The position numbers and the translations under genes were made by a program. Positions 8,412-16,317 of a stretch of 64,000 nucleotides of DNA are shown here, one piece after another. The DNA is from CAKZNE01 sp964485405 (lineage in GTDB: Bacteria > Bacteroidota > Bacteroidia > Flavobacteriales > Schleiferiaceae). The stretch covers positions 62,001 through 126,000 of the forward strand of contig CAZAJG010000005.1 of assembly GCA_964485405.1 (NCBI GenBank), read 5' to 3'. The stretch's first letter is position 1. The number at the start of each line of letters is the position of its first letter. Below the pieces are notes generated by a model that was given only the letters and a program-made list of their open reading frames with translations, was not told the origin of the DNA and made no database searches.

Positions 8412-8987
8412 TTGAAACATAACGGTAAACTAATCATCTTTTCTGCACCTAGTGGCTCAGGTAAAACAACCTTAGTAAGGCACCTTTTGAGTCATTTCTC
8501 AGATTTGCAATTCAGCATTTCTGCCACCAGTAGATCTCCAAGAGGAGAGGAGGTACACGGAAAGGACTACTATTTTTTAAATGAAAGTGACTTTAGAAAC
8601 CACATAGAAAAAGGCAACTTTTTGGAGTGGGAGGAAGTATACAAAGGAGCGCTATACGGAACGCTCAAGTCGGAAGTAGATCGTATTTGGAATAATGAGC
8701 ATCATGTAATTTTTGATATGGATGTGATTGGTGGGTTGAACTTAAAGAAGATGTATGGCGATAAAGCCTTATCCGTTTTTGTAAAGCCGCCTTCTATAGA
8801 AGAATTGGAAGCTCGTTTAAGAAGTAGAAAAACAGATTCAGAAGACAAAATTCAACAAAGGCTAGCCAAGGCGGAGCGTGAGTTGCAATATGCGCCTCGT
8901 TTTGATCATGTTTTACTAAACAACAATCTGGAAGATGCTAAAAAGCAAGCGGAAAGTTTGGTTAGAATATTTTTAGGAAAGGAATGA
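8412..8987 (+). CDS. gmk: Guanylate kinase
   Basis: 191 residues. Converts GMP to GDP with ATP in the cytoplasm. The P-loop APSGSGKTT (12-20) lies at the N-terminus, followed by SATSRSPRGEE (GMP binding), GKDYYFL and GNFLEWEEVYKGALYGT, all guanylate-kinase hallmarks, then the lid region RLRSRKTDSEDKI. The frame begins with TTG at 8412; no ATG gives a complete P-loop strand, so TTG is the likely start. It overlaps nadD by 4 bases (ATGA), indicating translational coupling. Confidence 0.95.
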   Translation: MKHNGKLIIFSAPSGSGKTTLVRHLLSHFSDLQFSISATSRSPRGEEVHGKDYYFLNESDFRNHIEKGNFLEWEEVYKGALYGTLKSEVDRIWNNEHHVIFDMDVIGGLNLKKMYGDKALSVFVKPPSIEELEARLRSRKTDSEDKIQQRLAKAERELQYAPRFDHVLLNNNLEDAKKQAESLVRIFLGKE

Positions 8988-9556
8988 AAATAGGTTTGTA
9001 TTTCGGGACTTTTAACCCCATTCATATCGGGCATTGTGTTATTGCTCAACATATGTTGGAGTATACCGATTTGGATGAAGTATGGTTTGTAGTTACCCCG
9101 CATAACCCGCATAAAAAGAAGAGCAGTTTATTAAGTGATCGTCAACGATTGCATATGGTTCAGCTCGCGATTGATGATCACTATGAATTGCGTGTGAGCG
9201 ACATGGAGTTTGATCTTCCTCAACCCTCTTATACCGCCACAACTTTAGCCCATGCCTCAGAAAAATGGCCAGATAAAGAGTTTTGCCTCATCATGGGTGC
9301 GGATAACTTGCAAACCTTCCATAAGTGGAAGAATTATGAGTGGATACTAGAGCATCATAGTCTTTATGTTTACCCAAGAATCGAATCCGATGGAGGCGAG
9401 CTTAAATCTCACGAAAAGGTGAACATTACCGAAGCTCCCATCATGCAAATTGCCTCTACAGACATCCGAAATGCGATTAAAGAAGGTAAAGATGTGAGTT
9501 TTATGGTGCCCGACACAGTTTGGGAGTATATAGAAAGCAGCAGCATCTACAAATAG
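8984..9556 (+). CDS. nadD: Nicotinate-nucleotide adenylyltransferase
   Basis: 190 residues, NadD length. Transfers AMP from ATP to nicotinate mononucleotide in NAD synthesis. The nucleotidyltransferase motif is GTFNPIHIGH (8-17, with HIGH at 14-17), then FVVTPHNPHKK, the family signature GADNLQTFHKWKNYEWIL, and ASTDIR near 158-163, corresponding to the SSTxIR motif. Third gene of the yicC-gmk-nadD unit, starting within the gmk stop. It ends 4 bases from the convergent gene at 9561, leaving no room for a separate terminator. Confidence 0.95.
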   Translation: MKIGLYFGTFNPIHIGHCVIAQHMLEYTDLDEVWFVVTPHNPHKKKSSLLSDRQRLHMVQLAIDDHYELRVSDMEFDLPQPSYTATTLAHASEKWPDKEFCLIMGADNLQTFHKWKNYEWILEHHSLYVYPRIESDGGELKSHEKVNITEAPIMQIASTDIRNAIKEGKDVSFMVPDTVWEYIESSSIYK

Positions 9557-9560
9557 CGTC

Positions 9561-10217
9561 TTAAAAATAGTAACCGAGTCTTATGGTAAACCCGTAAGAC
9601 AATAAAACAGATTTAGCCTCAAAATTGTGAAGCGGTTTGCGATAAGCTCGAACGATTCCATCCAGTCCGATTTTCCAAAAACCACTATTCGTTTTACCAA
9701 ATACCTGCTCAATAGGAATACCAAGTTCTAAATAGGTTAAGGTGTTGGAGGCTATCCGTATCGGGTAAGGAGGCAGTTCAGAAGTAATGGTATCGTTTTG
9801 TAGAGGAGTACCATAACCAACCGACAATCGAATCCCCGTATTCAAATCCGTTTTAATAGGAAGAAGGTAACCCCCACCTACAGCTAAGTCTAAATAGGAA
9901 GCGCTTAGATCGCCAATAAACTCTCTACCGTTTTCAAAAGCGGTACTAAAGCGATAGCTTATTCCACGACTTACATAACCGCCTCTAAAAAGAATAAACC
10001 ACTGTTTATTTTCTCCATAAAAACGCATGTATTCTAAACTTAGGGACAGCTGTGTTTTTCTTTCCGGACTAAAGGAGCTGTCGAGTTCTGCTTCTGAAAA
10101 GTAAAAATCATCGCCATGATAGTGGTAACCAATGTTTAGGTTAAAAGCTCTATCTTGTCCTAACACCGTTATCATGTTAAGAAGAAAGTAAAACAGTAAA
10201 AAGCTTTTGGTTTTCAT
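9561..10217 (-). CDS. Putative outer-membrane beta-barrel protein, function unknown
   Basis: 218 residues. Signal peptide about 1-20 (MKTKSFLLFYFLL...VLG before Q). The mature part is alternating amphipathic strands rich in Tyr, Gly and Ser (NLNIGYHYHGDD, LSLSLEYMRFYG, LAVGGGYLLPI, TGIRLSVGYGTPL) and ends RLGYYF with a C-terminal aromatic, the usual mark of an outer-membrane barrel inserted by BAM. About eight to ten strands seem possible. I do not recognise a specific family. It is divergent from comEC with 26 bases between starts. Confidence 0.6.
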   Translation of the reverse strand: MKTKSFLLFYFLLNMITVLGQDRAFNLNIGYHYHGDDFYFSEAELDSSFSPERKTQLSLSLEYMRFYGENKQWFILFRGGYVSRGISYRFSTAFENGREFIGDLSASYLDLAVGGGYLLPIKTDLNTGIRLSVGYGTPLQNDTITSELPPYPIRIASNTLTYLELGIPIEQVFGKTNSGFWKIGLDGIVRAYRKPLHNFEAKSVLLSYGFTIRLGYYF

Positions 10218-10243
10218 AGGCTAAAAGTAGTTTATCCAATTAA

Positions 10244-12328
10244 ATGAAACAGGTGAAACTCTGGCTTAGATATCCTCTATTTGGGATATTTATCTTTTTG
10301 GTAGTAGGCATACTGCTAGCAAATTTCATACATATTCCCGTTTTGTTTTCCTTGAGTCTTTTTATTGTGGGCTTTATAATCTGCGGAAGCTCTTTGTTTA
10401 GGTGGTTTAAAGTTTACAGGAAAAGACCACTTTTTGGTATTGGGGTTGTATTGGTATTTTTCAATTTAGGGATTCTTCTTACTAACCTATACAGCGAAAA
10501 ATGGATAGGTAACCACTATCTCCATTCTACAAATGAGCAGACCTACTATTTAGCGCGCTTAGAAAAACCACCTTTAGAAAAGAAGAATAGCTTTCGTTTT
10601 GAAGTGCGTCTAGTTTTAAAGCAAGACACCACAGCAAGCAATCCGATAAGAGGAAAGCTGTTATTATATCTTGAAAAAGACAGCTCCGTCCAGCATTTGA
10701 GAGTAGGTGATGAAATCTTGTTTAAAGCCTACTTAAACAAGCTGAGTCCGCCTAAAAACCCAAATGAGTTCGACTATCGGAACTATTTAAACTTACAGCG
10801 GATTTATGCCCAGGTATACTTAAAAACAGAGAATTGGCGAGTTTTTCAAAAAGGGGAAGGGTTTTTCATAATGAAAATGGCCTTTTCCATTCGGCAACAT
10901 TTTTTAGAGGTTGTAGATTCATGGGCATTAAGCAAACAGAATAAAGCGGTTACCAAAGCGCTGCTTTTAGGATACAGATTTGAAATTGATGGAACGTTAC
11001 TACAGGCATATTCTGCTGCTGGAGCTACTCACGTGTTGGCGGTAAGTGGTTTGCATGTAGGCATTGTTTACTTGATGGCTACTTACCTCCTTTCTTTTCT
11101 GCGCTTTTCAAAGCACAGTAGAGCTCTGCAAACAATAATTATTGTGTTGTTTTTGTGGCTTTATGCTATGATAACAGGTCTTTCTCCCTCGGTGGTAAGA
11201 GCGGTAACCATGTTTAGCTTTGTAGCCCTAGGAAAAGGTTTTAAGCGGAATACCTCCATTTATAACACCTTATTGGCTTCGGCCATTTTTTTGCTTTTAA
11301 TAAAACCCACTTATCTTTTTGAAGTAGGCTTTCAGTTAAGCTATGCTGCTGTATTCTTTATCGTTTGGTTACAATCGGGTTTTCAGTCTCTATGGACACC
11401 TCGCTTTTGGATAGGTGAAAAAATATGGATGATTAGTACGGTATCCTTAGCCGCTCAGATTGGAACCTTCCCTTTGGCTTTATATTATTTTCATCAATTC
11501 CCAAGTCTGTTTCTCATTTCCAACTTGCTTGTAATCCCCATTATTTCCGTGTTAATGTATTTGGGATTAACCTACCTGGTTTTATCTGCTCTAGGATTAA
11601 GCATCCCTTGGTTGCTAAAGCTGTATGCAGCTCTATTGGATTTTATGAATGTGAGTGTACGTTTTATCGAATCCTTTTCTGGGGTACTGATTGAGCAAAT
11701 ACACATTTCCCGCTTGGAGTTGGTACTCCTCTATACTCTTATCCTATTATTTTTTTCTTGGTTGTTGTTTGGTAAACGGTGGCGTTTAGTAGGCGGGCTT
11801 TTGTTCGCTTTATGGATATTGACTTTACAGTGGACGGAAAACTACACTTTAAATACAACCTCTGAAGCCTGGCTATATTCAGTAAAAAATCACATGGCAA
11901 TAAGTATCATTGATCGAGATCATTTTCACCTAATCGCAGATGAGGAACTCTTAAAGGATGAGGAGGCATTACAGTTTCACGTATACCATCACATGTGGTC
12001 CAAGAATACAAAAAACCTCCTTAAAATTCCAGTAGATACTTTGATGCAAAATGGCTCCTTGGCATTGGAAAATGGGATGCTCCAGTTCCAGAGAAAAGCA
12101 CTTTGGTTCTACTCGGATAGTATTCCAGCACCAAATGTTGACTATTGGTTGATTCAAAGTAAAAAAGATCTACCGCCAAAAGGAGACACCTATCTGCCTA
12201 AAGCAATTATGCTATGCAAGGAAACCAACAGATACCAATCTGAAAAATGGAAAAACTGGGCGGGTGAGCACCAGCTTAAATACTACAATGTGCTAGATAC
12301 TGGAGCGATTCAGCTTACCAGTTTCTGA
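10244..12328 (+). CDS. comEC: ComEC/Rec2 family DNA uptake channel
   Basis: 694 residues. ComEC forms the inner-membrane channel that passes single-stranded DNA in natural transformation. Two N-terminal helices are followed by a soluble OB-like region with NPNEFDYRNYL (172-182), then the competence domain with THVLAVSGLHVGI (262-274), the family hallmark, and about eight membrane helices to about 530. The last 150 residues are soluble but lack the HxHxDH metal motif of the metallo-beta-lactamase domain seen in longer ComECs, as in many Bacteroidota forms. No other com genes are near. Its 3' end overlaps the convergent response regulator by 19 bases. Confidence 0.9.
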   Translation: MKQVKLWLRYPLFGIFIFLVVGILLANFIHIPVLFSLSLFIVGFIICGSSLFRWFKVYRKRPLFGIGVVLVFFNLGILLTNLYSEKWIGNHYLHSTNEQTYYLARLEKPPLEKKNSFRFEVRLVLKQDTTASNPIRGKLLLYLEKDSSVQHLRVGDEILFKAYLNKLSPPKNPNEFDYRNYLNLQRIYAQVYLKTENWRVFQKGEGFFIMKMAFSIRQHFLEVVDSWALSKQNKAVTKALLLGYRFEIDGTLLQAYSAAGATHVLAVSGLHVGIVYLMATYLLSFLRFSKHSRALQTIIIVLFLWLYAMITGLSPSVVRAVTMFSFVALGKGFKRNTSIYNTLLASAIFLLLIKPTYLFEVGFQLSYAAVFFIVWLQSGFQSLWTPRFWIGEKIWMISTVSLAAQIGTFPLALYYFHQFPSLFLISNLLVIPIISVLMYLGLTYLVLSALGLSIPWLLKLYAALLDFMNVSVRFIESFSGVLIEQIHISRLELVLLYTLILLFFSWLLFGKRWRLVGGLLFALWILTLQWTENYTLNTTSEAWLYSVKNHMAISIIDRDHFHLIADEELLKDEEALQFHVYHHMWSKNTKNLLKIPVDTLMQNGSLALENGMLQFQRKALWFYSDSIPAPNVDYWLIQSKKDLPPKGDTYLPKAIMLCKETNRYQSEKWKNWAGEHQLKYYNVLDTGAIQLTSF

Positions 12329-12687
12329 ACTGCACTTACAAAGGTTTTATATTCTACAGGACGTTTTAAAACATGGTTAAACCCACTATGTAAACCTCTA
12401 CCATTTAAGTTGATGTTGGTCATGCCAATGATAGGTGTAGTCAGCAAAATCTTGTTTCGCAGTTGTTGAGTAAACTTAAGCACGTTCACATCCTCCAGGG
12501 TAGTGTCTAAAAGAATAAGATCAAACTCTTCGTTTTGGAGTATTTCCAAAGCTTTGTCTTTATTGGGTTCGAGCACAGATTCTGCACCTTGCCCTTCAAT
12601 CATAAGCTTTAATAGCATTTGATTTACTTCGTCATCTTCAACCAATAGCACTCTTTTGCCAGATAGATATTTTTGTTTTGTTTTCAA
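12310..12687 (-). CDS. Stand-alone response regulator receiver domain protein
   Basis: 125 residues, a bare REC domain with no output domain. Acidic pocket E17-D18-D19 (LLVEDDE), phospho-acceptor D61 (LILLDTTLED), T90 at the end of strand 4 (IIGMT) and K108 (LKRPVEY) are all in place, so it should be phosphorylatable. Such proteins pass phosphate or dock to partners, as with CheY or Spo0F-like relays. No histidine kinase is nearby. The frame opens with TTG at 12687, which leaves a normal N-terminal lead into the first strand. Its last 19 bases overlap the end of comEC on the other strand. Confidence 0.85.
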   Translation of the reverse strand: MKTKQKYLSGKRVLLVEDDEVNQMLLKLMIEGQGAESVLEPNKDKALEILQNEEFDLILLDTTLEDVNVLKFTQQLRNKILLTTPIIGMTNINLNGRGLHSGFNHVLKRPVEYKTFVSAVQKLVS

Positions 12688-12850
12688 GTTTTATGTTTTA
12701 GTTGATAGGGGAATTCTACTTTGTTTTAGGGTGGGTTCAAAGGCTTGAGGTTGAGAGACACGAAAAACATCAATTTTTCGCCATGCAAATACACGCAAAT
12801 CTCTTGAATTGGAGGTTATCCAAACATTAAGAATGAGCAGAATATATCGG

Positions 12851-13618
12851 TTAGTCCTGAAGTTTTGCTAAAACCTTATTTCTTAACTCCGTAGTTTTGA
12901 TCTTATTGTCGAACTCATCTCCGCAGGCCATAGAAATATCACCAGTTTCTTCTGAAACAATAATGGCTAAAGCATCCGTTTTTTCGGCTACACCCATAGC
13001 AGCTCTATGCCTTAGCCCAAATCGCCTGGGGATATTGGTTCTTTCCGTAATCGGTAAAATGCTTCCAGCCGATACAATCTTGTTTCCGTGAACAATCACA
13101 GCGCCATCGTGCAAGGGGGAGTTCTTAAAAAAGATGGACTCTAACAATCGAGAAGATAAATCTCCATCTATTAGCGTACCCGTTTCGCTGTAAAATCCAA
13201 GTTGAGACTTCCTCTCTACCACTATGATTGCTCCGGTATTGGTTCGGGCAAGGTTAATGCACGCGGCTACAATCTCATCCACTTCTACCTCCTCTTGTTC
13301 TGCTTTAATAAACTGCTTAAAAAAGCGATTTCCTCGGGTAAAGTCCGTAGATCCAAGAACCAATAAAAATCTGCGGATTTCTTGTTGAAATACAATGACC
13401 AGGGCCAAAACACCAACACCAATAAATTGACCCAAAATCTCGCTGAGGAGTTCCATTTGAAAGGCTTCCACCACCTTCCAAATAAGATAAATAGCGGCTA
13501 CTCCAATAAAGATGTTAATGGCAACAGTTCCCTTTACCAATCTATACAGCTGATAAAGCAAAAAGGCGACCAACAAAATGTCAATCAGATCTAAAACGCC
13601 AAAATCGAGAAAGGACAC
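12851..13618 (-). CDS. cdaA: Diadenylate cyclase (c-di-AMP synthase, CdaA type)
   Basis: 255 residues, a membrane-bound DisA_N/DAC protein. Three N-terminal helices (about 8-28, 33-52, 62-77) precede a cytoplasmic cyclase domain with GAIIVVER (129-136), the catalytic DGA (171-173, PLHDGAVIV) and RHR (203-205, GLRHRAAMG). It condenses two ATP to c-di-AMP, which commonly controls potassium uptake and osmotic balance. It starts 3 bases after the folP stop, so the two are surely co-transcribed. An RCK-type potassium regulator, a common c-di-AMP target class, is encoded at 4594-5268. Confidence 0.95.
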   Translation of the reverse strand: MSFLDFGVLDLIDILLVAFLLYQLYRLVKGTVAINIFIGVAAIYLIWKVVEAFQMELLSEILGQFIGVGVLALVIVFQQEIRRFLLVLGSTDFTRGNRFFKQFIKAEQEEVEVDEIVAACINLARTNTGAIIVVERKSQLGFYSETGTLIDGDLSSRLLESIFFKNSPLHDGAVIVHGNKIVSAGSILPITERTNIPRRFGLRHRAAMGVAEKTDALAIIVSEETGDISMACGDEFDNKIKTTELRNKVLAKLQD

Positions 13619-13621
13619 TAT

Positions 13622-14500
13622 TTATGCTAAATTTTGTGTGAAAGTAAGGATTTTAATCGCTTCAACGGCAGCTTTAACATCATGAACCCGTAGTATAGAT
13701 GCTCCTTTTTGAAGGCATATCGTATTTAATACTGTTGTGCCATTTAGAGCTTCTTCAGGAGCTGTGTCAAGCAATTTGTAGATCATAGATTTTCGACTTA
13801 TACCGGCTAAAATAGGTTCATCAAAAATTCTAAAGTCTTCCAACCGGTTGATCAATTGATAGTTGTGTTCCAACGTTTTTCCAAAGCCAAAACCTGGATC
13901 AAGAATCACATCACTTACCCCTAGGTCCTTTAGTTTTTCCAACTGTTGAGAAAAGAAAAGACAAACGGACTCAAACACATCGCCATAAGTGGGGCTGTTT
14001 TGCATATTTTTTGGCTTTCCCAACATGTGCATCATAACATAAGGAACCTTCAATCCCGCTACGGTTTTAAACATCATTTTATCCAAGGTGCCTCCAGAAA
14101 TGTCATTCACGATATGAGCACCCATGTCAACAGCTGCCCGAACTACTTCCGATTGATAAGTGTCAACAGAAACGATGGCCTCTGGGAACTCGTTTCCCAA
14201 TATACCTAGAGCTGGTTTTAATCGTGCTATTTCTTCACTGGGAGAAATACTTTCGGCTCCAGGTCTGCTGGATGCGGCTCCAACATCAATAATACGAGCA
14301 CCCTCTTCCAGCATTTTGCGGATTTGCTTTCGAGTACTTTCCTCTTGCTCATACTTACCACCATCGTAAAAAGAATCCGGTGTAACATTGAGTATACCCA
14401 TTACCCATGGGCTATTTAGGGAGAGCAGTTTTCCGTTGATGTTCAAGCTCCGTTTAGGGTAAAATATAGTATCTTTCGCCACGTTTTTCAGGTCTTTCAA
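13622..14500 (-). CDS. folP: Dihydropteroate synthase
   Basis: 292 residues. Joins p-aminobenzoate to dihydropterin pyrophosphate in folate synthesis; the sulfonamide target. Conserved blocks are VMGILNVTPDSFYDGG (33-48), GARIIDVGAASSRPGAE, SVDTYQSEV, NDISGG, LDPGFGFGKT and GISRKS. The frame opens with TTG at 14500; another TTG at 14446 would give the shorter N-terminus seen in many relatives, so the start is uncertain by 18 codons. It leads the folP-cdaA unit and is divergent from the DUF1599 gene. Confidence 0.93.
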   Translation of the reverse strand: MKDLKNVAKDTIFYPKRSLNINGKLLSLNSPWVMGILNVTPDSFYDGGKYEQEESTRKQIRKMLEEGARIIDVGAASSRPGAESISPSEEIARLKPALGILGNEFPEAIVSVDTYQSEVVRAAVDMGAHIVNDISGGTLDKMMFKTVAGLKVPYVMMHMLGKPKNMQNSPTYGDVFESVCLFFSQQLEKLKDLGVSDVILDPGFGFGKTLEHNYQLINRLEDFRIFDEPILAGISRKSMIYKLLDTAPEEALNGTTVLNTICLQKGASILRVHDVKAAVEAIKILTFTQNLA

Positions 14501-14544
14501 TAGATTCCTTTTAGGACAAATTGCAAATTCAGCTAAAATATTAA

Positions 14545-15084
14545 ATGAGTAATACTTCCCAACAATACGATGCGATTATCGGACGTTGCCGTTCGCTTTT
14601 TGAAAAGAAAATGAAAGATTATGGTGCAGCTTGGCGTATTCTGCGATTGAGCTCTCTTACCGATCAAATTTTTATCAAAGCTCAGCGCATTAGAAGTATT
14701 GAAGTGAAAGGAACTCAAAAGGTAGATGATGATTTGCAAGGAGAGTTTATTGGCATTTTAAACTATTCCCTCATAGCTTTAATCAATTTAGAAATGGGTG
14801 TTGCGGATCAACCCGATTTTGACCAGGACGAAGCTATGGCTGCTTACAACAAATATACTGCGGAAGCCAAGTCATTGATGGAAAGAAAAAATCATGATTA
14901 TGGCGAAGCATGGCGCGATATGCGTGTGAGTAGCTTTACTGATCTGATTCTTCAAAAAATATTGCGCATCAAACAAATTGAAGACAACAGTGGTAAAACC
15001 CTTGTTTCGGAAGGTATTGATGCCAACTATTTTGACATGGTTAATTATTCCGTTTTCGCTTTAATTCAAATGAGCGAAGAATAA
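14545..15084 (+). CDS. DUF1599 (nucleotide-modification-associated) protein with two tandem repeats
   Basis: 179 residues made of two copies of one unit. Repeat 1 (about 6-88) has SLFEKKMKDYGAAWRILR and SSLTDQIFIKAQRIRSIE. Repeat 2 (about 97-179) has SLMERKNHDYGEAWRDMR and SSFTDLILQKILRIKQIE. Both keep the KxxDYGxAWR and SSxTDxIxxKxxRIxxIE patterns and end in a Tyr-Ser-x-x-Ala-Leu helix. The family is named from genome context as linked to nucleotide or base modification and is common in Bacteroidota; no activity is established to my knowledge. It is cytoplasmic and all-helical, divergent from folP, and probably followed by the DoxX-like gene 82 bases on. Confidence 0.8.
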   Translation: MSNTSQQYDAIIGRCRSLFEKKMKDYGAAWRILRLSSLTDQIFIKAQRIRSIEVKGTQKVDDDLQGEFIGILNYSLIALINLEMGVADQPDFDQDEAMAAYNKYTAEAKSLMERKNHDYGEAWRDMRVSSFTDLILQKILRIKQIEDNSGKTLVSEGIDANYFDMVNYSVFALIQMSEE

Positions 15085-15135
15085 ATGCACTCGGAATAAT
15101 ATTTGATGCCTTGTTCAGTCAAGCAGATGAATTGT

Positions 15136-15143
15136 TATTTTCG
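15136..15143 (+). promoter_or_regulatory. Candidate -7 box for the DoxX-like gene
   Basis: TATTTTCG matches TAnnTTTG at 7 of 8 positions, 23 bases upstream of the ATG at 15167, inside an 82-base intergenic stretch. Confidence 0.3.
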
Positions 15144-15166
15144 AATAAATAAAAAGTAACCCACAA

Positions 15167-16312
15167 ATGAAATTTATTACTCAGCTCTCCCGCATCCTTG
15201 TGGGTGGCCTCTTCATATTTTCAGGATTAATCAAGTTAAATGACCCTATGGGGTTCAGCTTTAAGCTAAATGATTACTTCGCCCCTGATGTTCTTAATTT
15301 GGAATTTTTACAACCCTTGGCCTTATCTATGGCCATCTTCATTGTTATTCTTGAAGTATTATTGGGCTTAGCATTACTGCTGGGTTTATGGAAAAAATTA
15401 ACGAACTGGCTACTGTTGCTAATGATCGTGTTCTTTACCTTTTTAACCTTTTATTCAGCCTACTTCAATAAAGTAACAGATTGCGGTTGTTTTGGAGATG
15501 CCATTCCTTTAACCCCTTGGGAATCTTTTGGTAAAGATGTGATTCTTACCATATTGATTCTGATTATCTTCTTGAATCAGAAATACATTAAACCCATTTT
15601 TTCCGGTAAGTTAAATTCTGGAATTATGGCGGTATCTCTATTGCTTTGCTCGTTTTTTGGCTATTGGGTATTGAATCATTTACCAGCAATAGACTTTAGA
15701 GCTTATGCAGAAGGAAAGAGCATTATAGAAGGAATGAAAAGTGCAGAGGAGTTAGGTAAAGAGCCTACTAAATATGCCACCATTTATTACCTTAAAAACA
15801 AAAGCACTGGAGAAGAGAAAAAAGTAGATTCGGATGCATACATCGCTGAAAAGTGGTGGGAAAAGAAAGAATGGGAAATTCAATCCGATAAAACGGAAAC
15901 GGAAATTGTTTCAGAAGGGTACGAGCCTCCCGTTCACGATTTTGTAATTACATACGAAGACGCAGATGAAACGCAAAATGTATTGAATGCACCAGCCATT
16001 TTCTTGTTGATTGCATACAATATGGATAAAACGGATACAGACGCTTACGCTCAGATAAATGAGTTTGCTCAGGCTGCGGATGAAAATAAAACTCCTTTTA
16101 TTGGTTTAAGTGCTTCTTTGCCCTCTGTGGTGGAACAAATGAGACACGATTTACAAACACCTTTCCCATTCGCCTCGATGGACGAGACTACGCTTAAAAC
16201 CATTATACGATCAAACCCGGGTATTGTACTCTTAAAAAATGGAGTGATTGTTAAAAAATGGCACCATAACGACTTACCAGACTTTACAACTGTTAAAGAG
16301 GCACATCTCTAA
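15167..16312 (+). CDS. BT_3928-like DoxX/MauE membrane protein with C-terminal thioredoxin-like domain
   Basis: 381 residues. The first 175 hold about five membrane helices with the DoxX/MauE-like start SRILVGGLFIFSGLIKL and the pattern VTDCGCFGD (103-111), whose two Cys are typical of this family. The C-terminal part (about 205-381) is soluble. It ends with FPFASMDETTLKTIIRSNPG and LLKNGVIVKKW, which looks like the last strands and helix of a thioredoxin fold, but no CxxC is present. A role in envelope redox or quinone-linked chemistry is plausible but unproven. It is followed 5 bases later by the permease, then tpiA, so it is probably in one operon. Confidence 0.75.
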   Translation: MKFITQLSRILVGGLFIFSGLIKLNDPMGFSFKLNDYFAPDVLNLEFLQPLALSMAIFIVILEVLLGLALLLGLWKKLTNWLLLLMIVFFTFLTFYSAYFNKVTDCGCFGDAIPLTPWESFGKDVILTILILIIFLNQKYIKPIFSGKLNSGIMAVSLLLCSFFGYWVLNHLPAIDFRAYAEGKSIIEGMKSAEELGKEPTKYATIYYLKNKSTGEEKKVDSDAYIAEKWWEKKEWEIQSDKTETEIVSEGYEPPVHDFVITYEDADETQNVLNAPAIFLLIAYNMDKTDTDAYAQINEFAQAADENKTPFIGLSASLPSVVEQMRHDLQTPFPFASMDETTLKTIIRSNPGIVLLKNGVIVKKWHHNDLPDFTTVKEAHL

Positions 16313-16317
16313 ACGCC

